From Rickettsia sp. (lineage in GTDB: Bacteria; Pseudomonadota; Alphaproteobacteria; Rickettsiales; Rickettsiaceae), in the NCBI GenBank assembly GCA_023269695.1, contig JAHFPS010000002.1, positions 1 through 44,509 on the forward strand: 44,509 bases of DNA, written 5' to 3'. The position numbers were made by a program, and so were the translations under genes. Of this stretch, positions 1 through 7,322 are shown piece after piece (position 1 is the first letter of the stretch; each line of letters starts with the position of its first letter). The notes below the pieces were generated by a model that did no database searches, was not told the DNA's origin, and saw only the letters and a program-made list of their open reading frames with translations.

Positions 1-1
1 T

Positions 2-112
2 AGAATGTCAGATGCTATCTTAACATATGAAGCAAGTCCTCAAATTGTTAAGTCTATCACTAGTTGGAATTGGATTGTTAATCCTATTAATTCTATATTG
101 AAAGATTATTAG
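2..112 (+). CDS. C-terminal end of an unidentified protein (partial)
   Basis: An open frame enters from the left edge and ends at TAG 110-112, giving the last 36 residues of a protein that begins outside the window. The visible part is rich in Ile, Asn, Ser and Trp (motif TSWNWIVNPIN) and ends ILKDY. I do not recognise a family. It converges on the minus-strand genes that follow, and its last 20 bases overlap the end of a small minus-strand ORF. The frame could also be a chance opening, so confidence is low. Confidence 0.35.
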   Translation, partial: RMSDAILTYEASPQIVKSITSWNWIVNPINSILKDY

Positions 113-233
113 TATCAGCTAATTTGAACTTAACATGAGATATTTGTAAATCAGTAACTAATTGTTCTTTTGCCAGGCTCTCTAACAATTTATCTGAAAA
201 CTCTGTATTCAGGTTCTTTATATATCCATCCAT
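93..233 (-). CDS. small hypothetical protein, 46 aa, overlapping the preceding gene
   Basis: The ORF starts at ATG 233-231, 16 bases inside the end of the 322-residue ORF upstream, which suggests translational coupling. It ends at 93-95. The product is hydrophilic and looks helical and amphipathic (segments FSDKLLESLAKEQLV and ISHVKFKLAD), with no signal peptide. An AGGAG lies about 13 bases before the ATG, rather far for a ribosome binding site. The overlap and protein-like composition argue for a real gene, but I recognise no family. It could instead be the displaced C-terminus of the upstream gene after a frameshift, since the two frames meet exactly here. Confidence 0.45.
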   Translation of the reverse strand: MDGYIKNLNTEFSDKLLESLAKEQLVTDLQISHVKFKLADTNNLSI

Positions 234-1186
234 ATTGAAAATATTACTCCTGATATTTTATAGTGCTGCTTAATCAGGCTTTTATCCACAAAGTACCCTA
301 TTTGTGTTGTTAGACTATTCTTCTTTAGATTACCAAATCTAATCTTTTTTGCAATTGAAAATTGACTGTATAAAGTTTTATTATAAATATTGCCATAATT
401 TCTTCTATTATAATATTTGGTAAAGCTTACTAACATAATACCATTTTGCAATTCAATGCCCTTAGACATTGAAAAACTATAATGGCTTCTTTTGCCATAT
501 GGATTATTTAGACTTTGTCCAAAACTCAAGATACCTTCAGCAAATACTGAAGTTTTACCTGAAATTGTTCGAATTTTTTTGGATATTGCTGATAACAATA
601 ATAATTCATAAGAAAATTGCTGTTGGTATCCATCTTGAGTTATGTATATTCTTGGTTGAACTGAGACTACCCGATGAACATTCTGAAAGAGTTTAATTTT
701 ATAAAATATACCGATCTCTTTATTGTTAGACAGGTAATTCATATCATGAGTTCCCTGAAATTTATTTTCTTTATAAAGCAATTGAATGCCTAAATTTTGG
801 TTGTTATTAATGCCATATTCAATAGCAAAAATTCTCATTAATTGGTCTTGGTATGAAGATATTTCTCTTGAAGTACGTTCTAAAGATTGAATTTGGTAAA
901 ATAACTTATTATACAGAGCTGATGAATTATTAACCAACTTGATACGCTCCTTTAAATATGCTAACTTACGCTGAATTTGTAGAAAAAGATCGGCTCTTAT
1001 CTGCTTAATATTTTCAGAACTTTTATCAATAGTACTAGTAGTAACCATATATCTATACTTACCTGAGTCAATTAACCAAGCTGATCCATAAACCTTATTT
1101 GCTACAGAAATTATACACAAGAATATAAGAATGATTGTTACTCTCACCTGATTAGTAACTAATGATTTAAATTTACTAAAATACAA
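218..1186 (-). CDS. probable exported outer-membrane protein, unknown function
   Basis: This frame of 322 codons opens at TTG 1186. A GTG at 1144 is an equally good start because it places a short basic end directly before a hydrophobic core (VTIILIFLCIISVA) and a cleavage-like site (VYG/SAW). The mature part has a helical, charged stretch of about 70 residues (DLFLQIQRKLAYLKERI). After that come many short segments alternating polar and hydrophobic residues (IGIFYKIKLF, VVSVQPRIYI, TSVFAEGILSF, IMLVSFTKYY), the pattern of an outer-membrane beta-barrel. No catalytic motif is visible. It ends in MDI rather than the aromatic residue usual for barrels, which fits the possibility that the frame is broken near 218-233. 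Assignment to the outer membrane is inference from pattern only. Confidence 0.6.
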   Translation of the reverse strand: MYFSKFKSLVTNQVRVTIILIFLCIISVANKVYGSAWLIDSGKYRYMVTTSTIDKSSENIKQIRADLFLQIQRKLAYLKERIKLVNNSSALYNKLFYQIQSLERTSREISSYQDQLMRIFAIEYGINNNQNLGIQLLYKENKFQGTHDMNYLSNNKEIGIFYKIKLFQNVHRVVSVQPRIYITQDGYQQQFSYELLLLSAISKKIRTISGKTSVFAEGILSFGQSLNNPYGKRSHYSFSMSKGIELQNGIMLVSFTKYYNRRNYGNIYNKTLYSQFSIAKKIRFGNLKKNSLTTQIGYFVDKSLIKQHYKISGVIFSIWMDI

Positions 1187-1249
1187 CCTATTATCAATTT
1201 AGTAAAATTAAATAAAGTTAATAAGCAGATATTTTAGTAGATTTTTAAC

Positions 1250-1352
1250 TATAGCTAGCCCTATTAGCATTACTCCGTCATTGCGAGGAGGCACGAAGCC
1301 CGAACGAAGCAATCCATTTTACAGTTGTAAATACTAATCGGGTTAGCTATAT
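1250..1352. repeat. palindromic element, outer TAGCTA arms with one inner half
   Basis: The left arm reads ATAGCTAGCCCTATTAG and the right arm CTAATCGGGTTAGCTAT, inverted copies of each other. Between them is CCGTCATTGCGAGGAG followed by a GAAGCAATCCA end. It lies between divergent genes and belongs to the family found throughout the window. Confidence 0.8.
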
Positions 1353-1353
1353 C

Positions 1354-1382
1354 TTGAAATATATCAAGTAGCATGCTATAAC
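1354..1382 (+). promoter_or_regulatory. candidate sigma-70 promoter for the alpha/beta hydrolase
   Basis: TTGAAA (1354-1359), a 17-base spacer and TATAAC (1377-1382) place a start of transcription near 1389, about 50 bases before the ATG at 1438. This is a consensus match only. Confidence 0.4.
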
Positions 1383-1437
1383 TTTTACTTATTGGTCTTA
1401 GCGATCGATATAAATTAATGTATGATAGTGTATAATT

Positions 1438-2160
1438 ATGGCTGAAGTTTTTTTTAATGGTCCTGCCGGTCGGATTGAAGGGCTATATACTAAGTCTAGT
1501 GATTCTAAAGCTCCACTTGCTTTGGTATTACATCCACATCCACTTTACGGCGGTACTATGAATAACAAAGTGGTTTACAACGTGTATAAAACATTAGTAT
1601 CTAATGGATTCACAGTACTAAGAATTAATTTCCGGGGCGTTGGACGTTCTCAAGGAGAGTTTGATAATGGCGTTGGCGAAATGACTGATGCTGCAACAGC
1701 TCTTGATTGGCTGCAGCTTAATAACCCTACTGGTAGTATAAATTTGATAGCAGGGTTTTCTTTTGGAGCATGGGTGGCCATGCAACTTATCATGAGAAGA
1801 CCAGAGATTAATAATTTTATTATGGTATCTCCACCAGTAAATAAATATGATTTTTCTTTCTTGTCTCAATGCCCTATTTCCGGCTTTGTAATACAAGGTG
1901 ACAGAGATAGTATTGTTTCAGAAGAATCAGTACTTGAACTGGTAAATAAATTGTCTAAACAGAAAAATATAATTGTTGATTATAAGCTTATCCAAGGAGG
2001 TGATCATTTCTTTCGGAACAAAATTGGTGAATTTACCCAGGCAATTAGCGATTACTTACAATTAAGGTTATTGAATAACAAAATTACTCCTTTAAATAAG
2101 AATTTTTCTACTGAAGGAAATTTAGCAAAAAAATCTCTTAAAAAAGTTTTCTTAGATTAA
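1438..2160 (+). CDS. alpha/beta hydrolase (COG2945-type)
   Basis: This cytoplasmic hydrolase of 240 residues belongs to the small bacterial esterase-like alpha/beta group. The N-terminal oxyanion region reads LVLHPHPLYGGTMNNK. The nucleophile elbow is GFSFG (Ser at about residue 108), followed by the acid region QGDRD and the catalytic His in GGDHFF, so the Ser-Asp-His triad is complete. RINFRGVGRSQGEFD is the characteristic strand-and-loop of this family. Family length is about 210-220 residues, so the last 25 (Lys/Asn-rich) form a tail. No signal peptide is present. The gene stands alone between two repeat elements and is convergent with xthA. The substrate is unknown. Confidence 0.85.
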   Translation: MAEVFFNGPAGRIEGLYTKSSDSKAPLALVLHPHPLYGGTMNNKVVYNVYKTLVSNGFTVLRINFRGVGRSQGEFDNGVGEMTDAATALDWLQLNNPTGSINLIAGFSFGAWVAMQLIMRRPEINNFIMVSPPVNKYDFSFLSQCPISGFVIQGDRDSIVSEESVLELVNKLSKQKNIIVDYKLIQGGDHFFRNKIGEFTQAISDYLQLRLLNNKITPLNKNFSTEGNLAKKSLKKVFLD

Positions 2161-2196
2161 CTGCAATTAGGTTCTGAATAATTCACTTTACGCATG

Positions 2197-2430
2197 GCAT
2201 TTAAAAGTCATAGGGAAAACAGCTTGGCGTCATTGCTAGGAGCCGCTTCGCTGCGACGTGGCAATCTGTAAGTTGTCATTCCCGCGTAGGCGGGAATCTA
2301 AGATCCCTGCGAAAGCAGGGATGACACAAGAATGGATTGCTTCGTCGTGCTTACGCACTCCTCGCAATGACGGTTATTCACCTAAGTAAAACCGGTCTTT
2401 TTCTGCTATTAGTTGTGACTTTTAAATCGC
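2197..2430. repeat. nested palindromic element (TTTAAAAGT arms, CATTGC arms, CCCGCG core)
   Basis: Outer arms GCATTTAAAAGTCA and TGACTTTTAAATCGC surround CGTCATTGC...GGCAATC and GGATTGCTTCGTCG...CTCGCAATGACG. Inside these sits the GTCATTCCCGCG / CAGGGATGAC module. It fills the gap between the convergent hydrolase and xthA genes and could act as a bidirectional terminator. Confidence 0.8.
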
Positions 2431-2443
2431 CCTGGGTGAAAAC

Positions 2444-3220
2444 CTAAATGATGGCAATAACGGGTATATGATCAGAAGGTTTAACCTTGGTTCGTAAATT
2501 ATAGTGCATGTAGCAATCATCTAAATGATTTGCAACATTGCTCGAGGCAAGTATCATATCAATACGCATACCTTTATTTTGTTCAAAACAACCTGCTCTA
2601 TAATCCCACCAGGAAAATTCTTGCTTAGTGGGATTTGCTAATCTATATAAATCCTCAAAACCAGAATTTAAAATAATTCTCAATCGTTGTTTTTCTTCAT
2701 TAGTAAAACAAGTGGTATTTCGTAACTCTTTTGCTGAGTATACATCAATATCAAAAGGAGCAATATTAAAATCCCCTCCTACTATTATCTTAGTATCAGG
2801 AGATTTCTTGGATTGTAAGTAATTAATTAAACTGTCATAAAATCCTAATTTCATTTCAAATTTATCACTACCTACCAATGAACCGTTAGGAGCATATAAT
2901 GAAGTGACACTGCAAAACCCTATTGGAGTTTGTGCAGTGATTTCTATCACTCGTGCTTGATCTAGACAATTAATCGTCGGAAAGTCTTTTATCACTTCAT
3001 CAGCTGGAAATTTTGATAAAATAGCAACACCATTATAGGCTTTCTGACCATGCACATAGAAGTTATAAGCTAAGTCCGATAATTCATCAAAAGGAAATTT
3101 TTCAGTCTCACACTTGATTTCTTGTAGTAAAACAATGTCGGGATCTACTTCCGTTAAAAAGTCACGTAAATGTTGTAGTCTCATTCTTATAGAATTAATA
3201 TTCCAAGTAGCTATTTTCAT
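2444..3220 (-). CDS. xthA: exodeoxyribonuclease III (AP endonuclease)
   Basis: The enzyme cleaves DNA 5' to abasic sites and removes 3' blocks during base-excision repair. At 258 residues it has the normal length. Motifs of the Mg-dependent endonuclease/exonuclease/phosphatase fold appear in order: MKIATWNINSIRMRL at the start, LLQEIKCE (metal-binding Glu), GGDFNIAPFDIDVY, WWDYRAG, RIDMILAS and the terminal SDHIPV with the catalytic Asp-His pair. The ATG at 3220 begins exactly at the family's conserved N-terminus. It lies between two repeat elements and is not clearly in an operon with the next minus-strand genes. Confidence 0.95.
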   Translation of the reverse strand: MKIATWNINSIRMRLQHLRDFLTEVDPDIVLLQEIKCETEKFPFDELSDLAYNFYVHGQKAYNGVAILSKFPADEVIKDFPTINCLDQARVIEITAQTPIGFCSVTSLYAPNGSLVGSDKFEMKLGFYDSLINYLQSKKSPDTKIIVGGDFNIAPFDIDVYSAKELRNTTCFTNEEKQRLRIILNSGFEDLYRLANPTKQEFSWWDYRAGCFEQNKGMRIDMILASSNVANHLDDCYMHYNLRTKVKPSDHIPVIAII

Positions 3221-3249
3221 TTAAGATTCTTCATTTAAAGTTTTTCATT

Positions 3250-3467
3250 CGTCATTGCAAGGAGTGCGTAACCCAATTCCGTCATTGCGAGGAGCTATTT
3301 TAGTAGCGACGAAGCAATCCTGTTTTGTGTCATCCCTGCTTAAATTTAATGTCATACCTGCGAAAGCAGGTATCTTAGATTCTCGCCTACGCGGGAATGA
3401 CATAGGAGGATATCCAGGAATGACAACTTACAATTGCTTCGTCGGTTTACGCCTCCTCACAACGACA
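3250..3467. repeat. composite palindromic element
   Basis: Two CGTCATTGC starts in succession (3250 and 3281) are followed by AGCGACGAAGCAATCC, then a CCCGCG-type core carrying its own small insertion of unrelated sequence, then CAATTGCTTCGTCGG...CCTCCTCACAACGAC. The duplicated left end suggests one element inserted into another. It lies between xthA and the gene upstream. Confidence 0.75.
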
Positions 3468-5096
3468 TCAGTTTGTTTTTATATTATCTGTAGGAATTTC
3501 TGTATTATCCGAACGAAAAGTTAAGTTTGAGATATTATAGTAGTAGACTAAAAGCCTACTAACAAAAGCCCCTACAAATACTGTAACAATAGAGTATTTT
3601 ATTGTACTATAATCAGATTTATAAGCATAAGAATCTAATAATATACTAAAGATCGCACCCCACAATATTAATATTTCAAAATTAATTTCTCTAGGTATAT
3701 ACCCCATATTTTTATCATGCTTACCAATTAGATTCCGGAATATTATACCAACACTAGAAGTTAAACAGGCAAAACATGGTCCCCAAAACTCTAACGGCTC
3801 AATTCTTTGTACAATTACGATTATAACACCAATTATCATAAAAGATGTTTGCCCTAAAGAATCACAAACAATAAGAGTATTATTGCGTATTTTTTGGATA
3901 AAATTATCCTCATATAATTGCTTGTTATAATAAGCTAGCAATTTAATGGCAGAGAAGCCAATAAGTACCGTTATAAAAACACGAAAAGTATAATATGGAG
4001 TTAAAACAATACTTATATTATTATCGACATGGTGTACTATAATATCGAGAAAAATACATCCTAGTAAAGATGGTAACATTGCTAATACAAAAGTAGTAAA
4101 CAACGTGGCATTTGTTTTTGCCGATATAATGATACCAGAAATTGCGAATGCTATACTTCCTATAACTCCAATAATATGACACCATGTTGAATCGATAGAT
4201 TTTGGCAATAAAATATGATATATATATTTTTTAACAATTTTTTTATATTCATCACTATTGGTAAATTCTTTAATTGAATTGTTAAATCGTGCGACTAGGT
4301 TAGGAGATACGGTTTTCTTACTAAACATTAAATGTACAGGGGTTTTAATAAAAGTAGGAACCTCTTCTACTTGATCTCTTTCTACGTAGTCTAAGGCAAG
4401 AGCTACCCCTGCAATCCTGTCAGCAAGAAACCCATCAATCTCATTACGTAGCAGCCCCTTAAATAATTCTGTATTACTTCCATATTTAATGATGATGTCG
4501 TTATTACTTACCTGATTTAGGTAGTCAGTCGTTCTTGTGTCACCATACACAGCTTTTTTAGTTATACCGAGACGGAAATTTAGTAAACGTATCTGAGCTA
4601 GAAATTCATTTACATTATTAAAATTTAGATGTTTTGTTGCTGAACGTAAAGTAAATAAGGAAATTTCTGCAAATCGATATGGAATAGAGAAATTGCCAAA
4701 GACTGCTCTCTCATCAGTATAAGTAACTCCTGCTACCATATCACTTTTACCTTGTTGGATATTGGATATTACTCTCTCCCAGACAGAATCAGTATATTGT
4801 ATGCCAATGTTAATTTTGCTACTAATAGCATTGATTAATTCAATATCTAAACCGGTGATACCATAGCTACCACTTCTAGTTATATAACTAAACTGGTAGG
4901 GTTCCAGTGAATACCAATCAACAAGCAAGCTCTCTTTATCAACCATTTCTTCAGCACATTGAGTAAAATATGTGTCAAGGAGATTATTAGATGTTTGAGT
5001 GCTATTCACCGTAGGATCAGCAACCTTATGATCAGCAAAGGCAAAAAAGTTTTGTAAGATAATAATAATTGGGATGATACTCTTAAGTAGTTGCAT
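3468..5096 (-). CDS. periplasmic solute-binding domain fused to a TRIC-like membrane domain
   Basis: I chose ATG 5096 because AGGAG lies about 10 bases before it; a longer start at 5114 places that site inside the gene. A signal peptide (LLKSIIPIIIILQNFFAFA/DH) is followed, at about residues 45-295, by a family-3 solute-binding domain of the amino-acid-binding type (YGITGLDIELINAI, GKSDMVAGVTYTDERA). About 200 residues with six or seven membrane segments follow. Their two halves (VIGSIAFAISGIIISA and CDSLGQTSFMIIGVIIVI) match the two repeats of the TRIC channel / UPF0126 family. The Gly-rich kinks usual for TRIC (GGGxxRD) are degenerate here (LLGCIFLD and SVGIIFRN). It could be a ligand-gated channel or transporter for a small solute. 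It lies 30 bases downstream of xseA, probably co-transcribed. Confidence 0.7.
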   Translation of the reverse strand: MQLLKSIIPIIIILQNFFAFADHKVADPTVNSTQTSNNLLDTYFTQCAEEMVDKESLLVDWYSLEPYQFSYITRSGSYGITGLDIELINAISSKINIGIQYTDSVWERVISNIQQGKSDMVAGVTYTDERAVFGNFSIPYRFAEISLFTLRSATKHLNFNNVNEFLAQIRLLNFRLGITKKAVYGDTRTTDYLNQVSNNDIIIKYGSNTELFKGLLRNEIDGFLADRIAGVALALDYVERDQVEEVPTFIKTPVHLMFSKKTVSPNLVARFNNSIKEFTNSDEYKKIVKKYIYHILLPKSIDSTWCHIIGVIGSIAFAISGIIISAKTNATLFTTFVLAMLPSLLGCIFLDIIVHHVDNNISIVLTPYYTFRVFITVLIGFSAIKLLAYYNKQLYEDNFIQKIRNNTLIVCDSLGQTSFMIIGVIIVIVQRIEPLEFWGPCFACLTSSVGIIFRNLIGKHDKNMGYIPREINFEILILWGAIFSILLDSYAYKSDYSTIKYSIVTVFVGAFVSRLLVYYYNISNLTFRSDNTEIPTDNIKTN

Positions 5097-5126
5097 TTTT
5101 ACAGCTCTCCTCATTAAAATTCTACT

Positions 5127-6470
5127 TCAAGTTTTTGTAGTGTACACTAAAATATTGCCATCAAAAAATTTAATATTAAATTCCTGTTTTCTGCTTGCCA
5201 CAACTTTTGATGTTATGAATTCCCCATCTGCTGATTTAATTACCGTAAAACCACGTTTTAATACGGTTTTATAGTCTAGACTGGTAAGTAGTAAATTATT
5301 TAAATTTAATTGATGCTCATAGTTTTTTAACTTAGTGCTAATAGATTTTAGTGTATAATTAAATTGATGCTCTAATTCTAACGACTTATAGTCAACTATT
5401 TTCAGGGGATTTAATATTTCTATATTCAGTGAGTCAAGTTTTGCCACTTTAAATCTAAGTAAATTAGGCAAAGAATCTGTTAATCTAAAACTTAGTTCAT
5501 CAAGAAGTTGTTGATTATAATCTATATAAGTAGTTAGACTCCTGGAAATATTAGTATTGGAGTCAACAGCTTGCTGTTGATATTTAACTAGCCGATTAGT
5601 ACGATTAAGTAAAGCCTCATAATACGAACTTATTGTATAATTGAGATTAGAGAGTACAGGTACAGCAAATTCAGCTGCGGCGGTTGGAGTAGGAGCCCGT
5701 TTGTCAGCTACTAAATCGATTAAAGTATTATCTACTTCATGCCCAACTGCTGAAATAATAGGAATATCTGAACTAAATACGCTACGTACTACTATCTCTT
5801 CATTGAACGCCCATAAATCCTCTATAGAACCACCCCCTCTTGCAACAATTATAACATCAGGTTTTATATTTTGCTCTAATTTATTAAATCCTTCAATTGC
5901 TCCGGCAATTTCACTTGCAGCATTTCCGCCTTGAACAGTAACTGGCCATATTAGTATGTGAGATGGACAGCGATCATTAATACGGTGTATAATGTCTTTA
6001 ATTACCGCCCCTGTCATTGAGGTAACTACACCAATCTTATTAGGCAGAAAAGGTAATGGTTTTTTTGGTTTATTAAATATACCTTCTTTTTCTAATTTTG
6101 CTTGTAACTCCTTAAGAATTTGCATAATAGCCCCAAGACCAGCTGGCTCAAGAGCTTCTACCGATAACTGATATCGTGAATTTCCTGCATATCCAGAGAG
6201 TTTGCCCATCGCTACCACTTCCATACCATCAACTGGTGTAAATTGAATTTTGGCAAGTACCGGACGCCAGCAAGTGCAGGCTAGAACAGCTGTATTTTCT
6301 TTAAGATGAAAATAACCATGACCAGAAGTTGCTATCTTAAGACCAGAAATTTCTCCCTTTACTCTAATATAACCAAAGTTATTTTCTAGTAACTCCTTAA
6401 TCTTACTAGAAATTTCAGTGACTGAGAATTCTTGATTTACTGGATTAGTAATAACACTATCTTCTAACAT
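5127..6470 (-). CDS. xseA: exodeoxyribonuclease VII large subunit
   Basis: This is the catalytic subunit of the nuclease that degrades single-stranded DNA in both directions, in complex with XseB (not in this window). At 447 residues it has the usual length. An N-terminal OB-fold ([23 protein letters not shown]) is followed by the nuclease domain with [34 protein letters not shown] and [18 protein letters not shown], then [10 protein letters not shown] and the C-terminal helical, coiled-coil region. The ATG at 6470 fits the family start. It is the first gene of a pair with the solute-binding/TRIC fusion, and a degenerate repeat lies upstream. Confidence 0.95.
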   Translation of the reverse strand: MLEDSVITNPVNQEFSVTEISSKIKELLENNFGYIRVKGEISGLKIATSGHGYFHLKENTAVLACTCWRPVLAKIQFTPVDGMEVVAMGKLSGYAGNSRYQLSVEALEPAGLGAIMQILKELQAKLEKEGIFNKPKKPLPFLPNKIGVVTSMTGAVIKDIIHRINDRCPSHILIWPVTVQGGNAASEIAGAIEGFNKLEQNIKPDVIIVARGGGSIEDLWAFNEEIVVRSVFSSDIPIISAVGHEVDNTLIDLVADKRAPTPTAAAEFAVPVLSNLNYTISSYYEALLNRTNRLVKYQQQAVDSNTNISRSLTTYIDYNQQLLDELSFRLTDSLPNLLRFKVAKLDSLNIEILNPLKIVDYKSLELEHQFNYTLKSISTKLKNYEHQLNLNNLLLTSLDYKTVLKRGFTVIKSADGEFITSKVVASRKQEFNIKFFDGNILVYTTKT

Positions 6471-6489
6471 AAAAATTATACTAATTTTC

Positions 6490-6734
6490 TAGATCCTCTA
6501 CTTTCGCAGGGATGACCAAAACTGAATTGCTTCGTCGCTACTAAAGTAGCTTCTCACAATGACGTTTGTGAATTTGGCGTAATGTTAATCAGGTTAGCTG
6601 TAGCAATAACGTTTTTAGATTATAGATAAAACCCGACTAGCTATACTTCCGTCTATTAGTGATGAGTCGCTTTAGCGGCAACGAAGCAATTGTAAGTTAG
6701 GTACCTTTATACAAGGGTACGTAGGAGAATGACA
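6490..6734. repeat. two degenerate palindromic element halves
   Basis: The first half (6490-6602) has AGATCC...GCAGGGATGAC, AATTGCTTCGTCG, a TCTCACAATGACG end and the arm AGGTTAGCTGTA. The second (about 6631-6734) has ACCCGACTAGCTATAC and CAACGAAGCAATTGTAAG in decayed form. Apart from these and the terminator at 6777-6808, I see nothing in the 356-base gap. Confidence 0.6.
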
Positions 6735-6776
6735 AGAAGTCACAAGGGATTGACACTGCTTCACAGCCTTCCAAAC

Positions 6777-6808
6777 AAAAAACTGGTATAGATAAGAACC
6801 TATACCAG
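6777..6808 (-). terminator. intrinsic terminator of the small secreted-protein gene
   Basis: Read on the minus strand, a perfect 9-bp stem (CTGGTATAG / CTATACCAG at 6783-6791 and 6800-6808) with an 8-base loop is followed by TTTTTTGTTT. It lies 18 bases beyond the stop codon at 6827. Confidence 0.85.
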
Positions 6809-6826
6809 CCCTATAGAATAAAGAAA

Positions 6827-6997
6827 TTATTTCTTCGCTTCTTCGTCCTTTTTCTTCTTCATGGTTGAATCTTGTTCATCCGAATTCTCTTCTTGTTGCT
6901 GATTTGCGTTCGTATCTTTTTTCTCAGAAGGCGTTGCCGCAGCAAAAGCAGAAATAGAGAAAGCTAAAGTTAGAATAATAGTTAATAAATTTTTCAT
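6827..6997 (-). CDS. small secreted, highly charged protein (56 aa)
   Basis: The start is ATG 6997 (MKNLLTI), with GAGGT 7 bases before it. A longer in-frame start exists but has no such site. A clear signal peptide (LLTIILTLAFSISAFA) ends at AFA/ATP. The mature part is about 35-40 residues with no hydrophobic core: Lys, Asp, Glu, Gln and Asn only, with short acidic (EENSDEQD) and basic (MKKKKDEE) runs ending EEAKK. It has its own promoter and a strong terminator, so it is a single-gene unit. No family is recognised and it is likely disordered. A role as a periplasmic or secreted peptide is inference from the signal sequence. Confidence 0.7.
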   Translation of the reverse strand: MKNLLTIILTLAFSISAFAAATPSEKKDTNANQQQEENSDEQDSTMKKKKDEEAKK

Positions 6998-7023
6998 AAT
7001 AAACCTCATTTTTTGTATTGCTG

Positions 7024-7051
7024 ATTCTAGCTTAAACCGTGTAATATTCAA
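7024..7051 (-). promoter_or_regulatory. candidate sigma-70 promoter of the small secreted-protein gene
   Basis: On the minus strand, TTGAAT (7051-7046), a 16-base spacer and TAGAAT (7029-7024) predict a transcript starting near 7018, about 20 bases before the ATG at 6997. Confidence 0.5.
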
Positions 7052-7155
7052 GTCAAATAATTGATAAAATTGCTTTCCTATATAAAAATAAATTATTAGT
7101 ATGATAACTATGTGTCATTTTAGTTAGTATATGGATTATTATAGGGCTTTTACTC

Positions 7156-7319
7156 TATAGCTAACCCGATTAAATTACTCCGTCATTGCGAGGAGCCACT
7201 TTAATGGCGACAAAGCAATCCAGGAAAACGATTAGATTTGGATTGCTTCGTAGTGCTTACGCACTCCTCGCAATAAAATGGTCTGTGAATTGGGAATAAT
7301 GTTAGTAGGGTTAGCTATA
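7156..7319. repeat. complete palindromic element with TAGCTAACCCG outer arms
   Basis: TATAGCTAACCCGAT and GTTAGTAGGGTTAGCTATA form the outer arms. CCGTCATTGCGAGGAGCC...CAAAGCAATCCA and TTTGGATTGCTTCG...CTCCTCGCAATAA form the inner pair. It sits against the 3' end of the ABC transporter gene, whose stop codon is only 4 bases away. Confidence 0.85.
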
Positions 7320-7322
7320 TCT

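Noticed and set aside
3255-3524. ORF of 89 codons covering a repeat between xthA and the solute-binding/TRIC fusion gene
   Set aside because: Its product is the translated palindromic element (phrases such as VIPAKAGILDSRLRGND), which recurs wherever the element lies, with no ribosome binding site.
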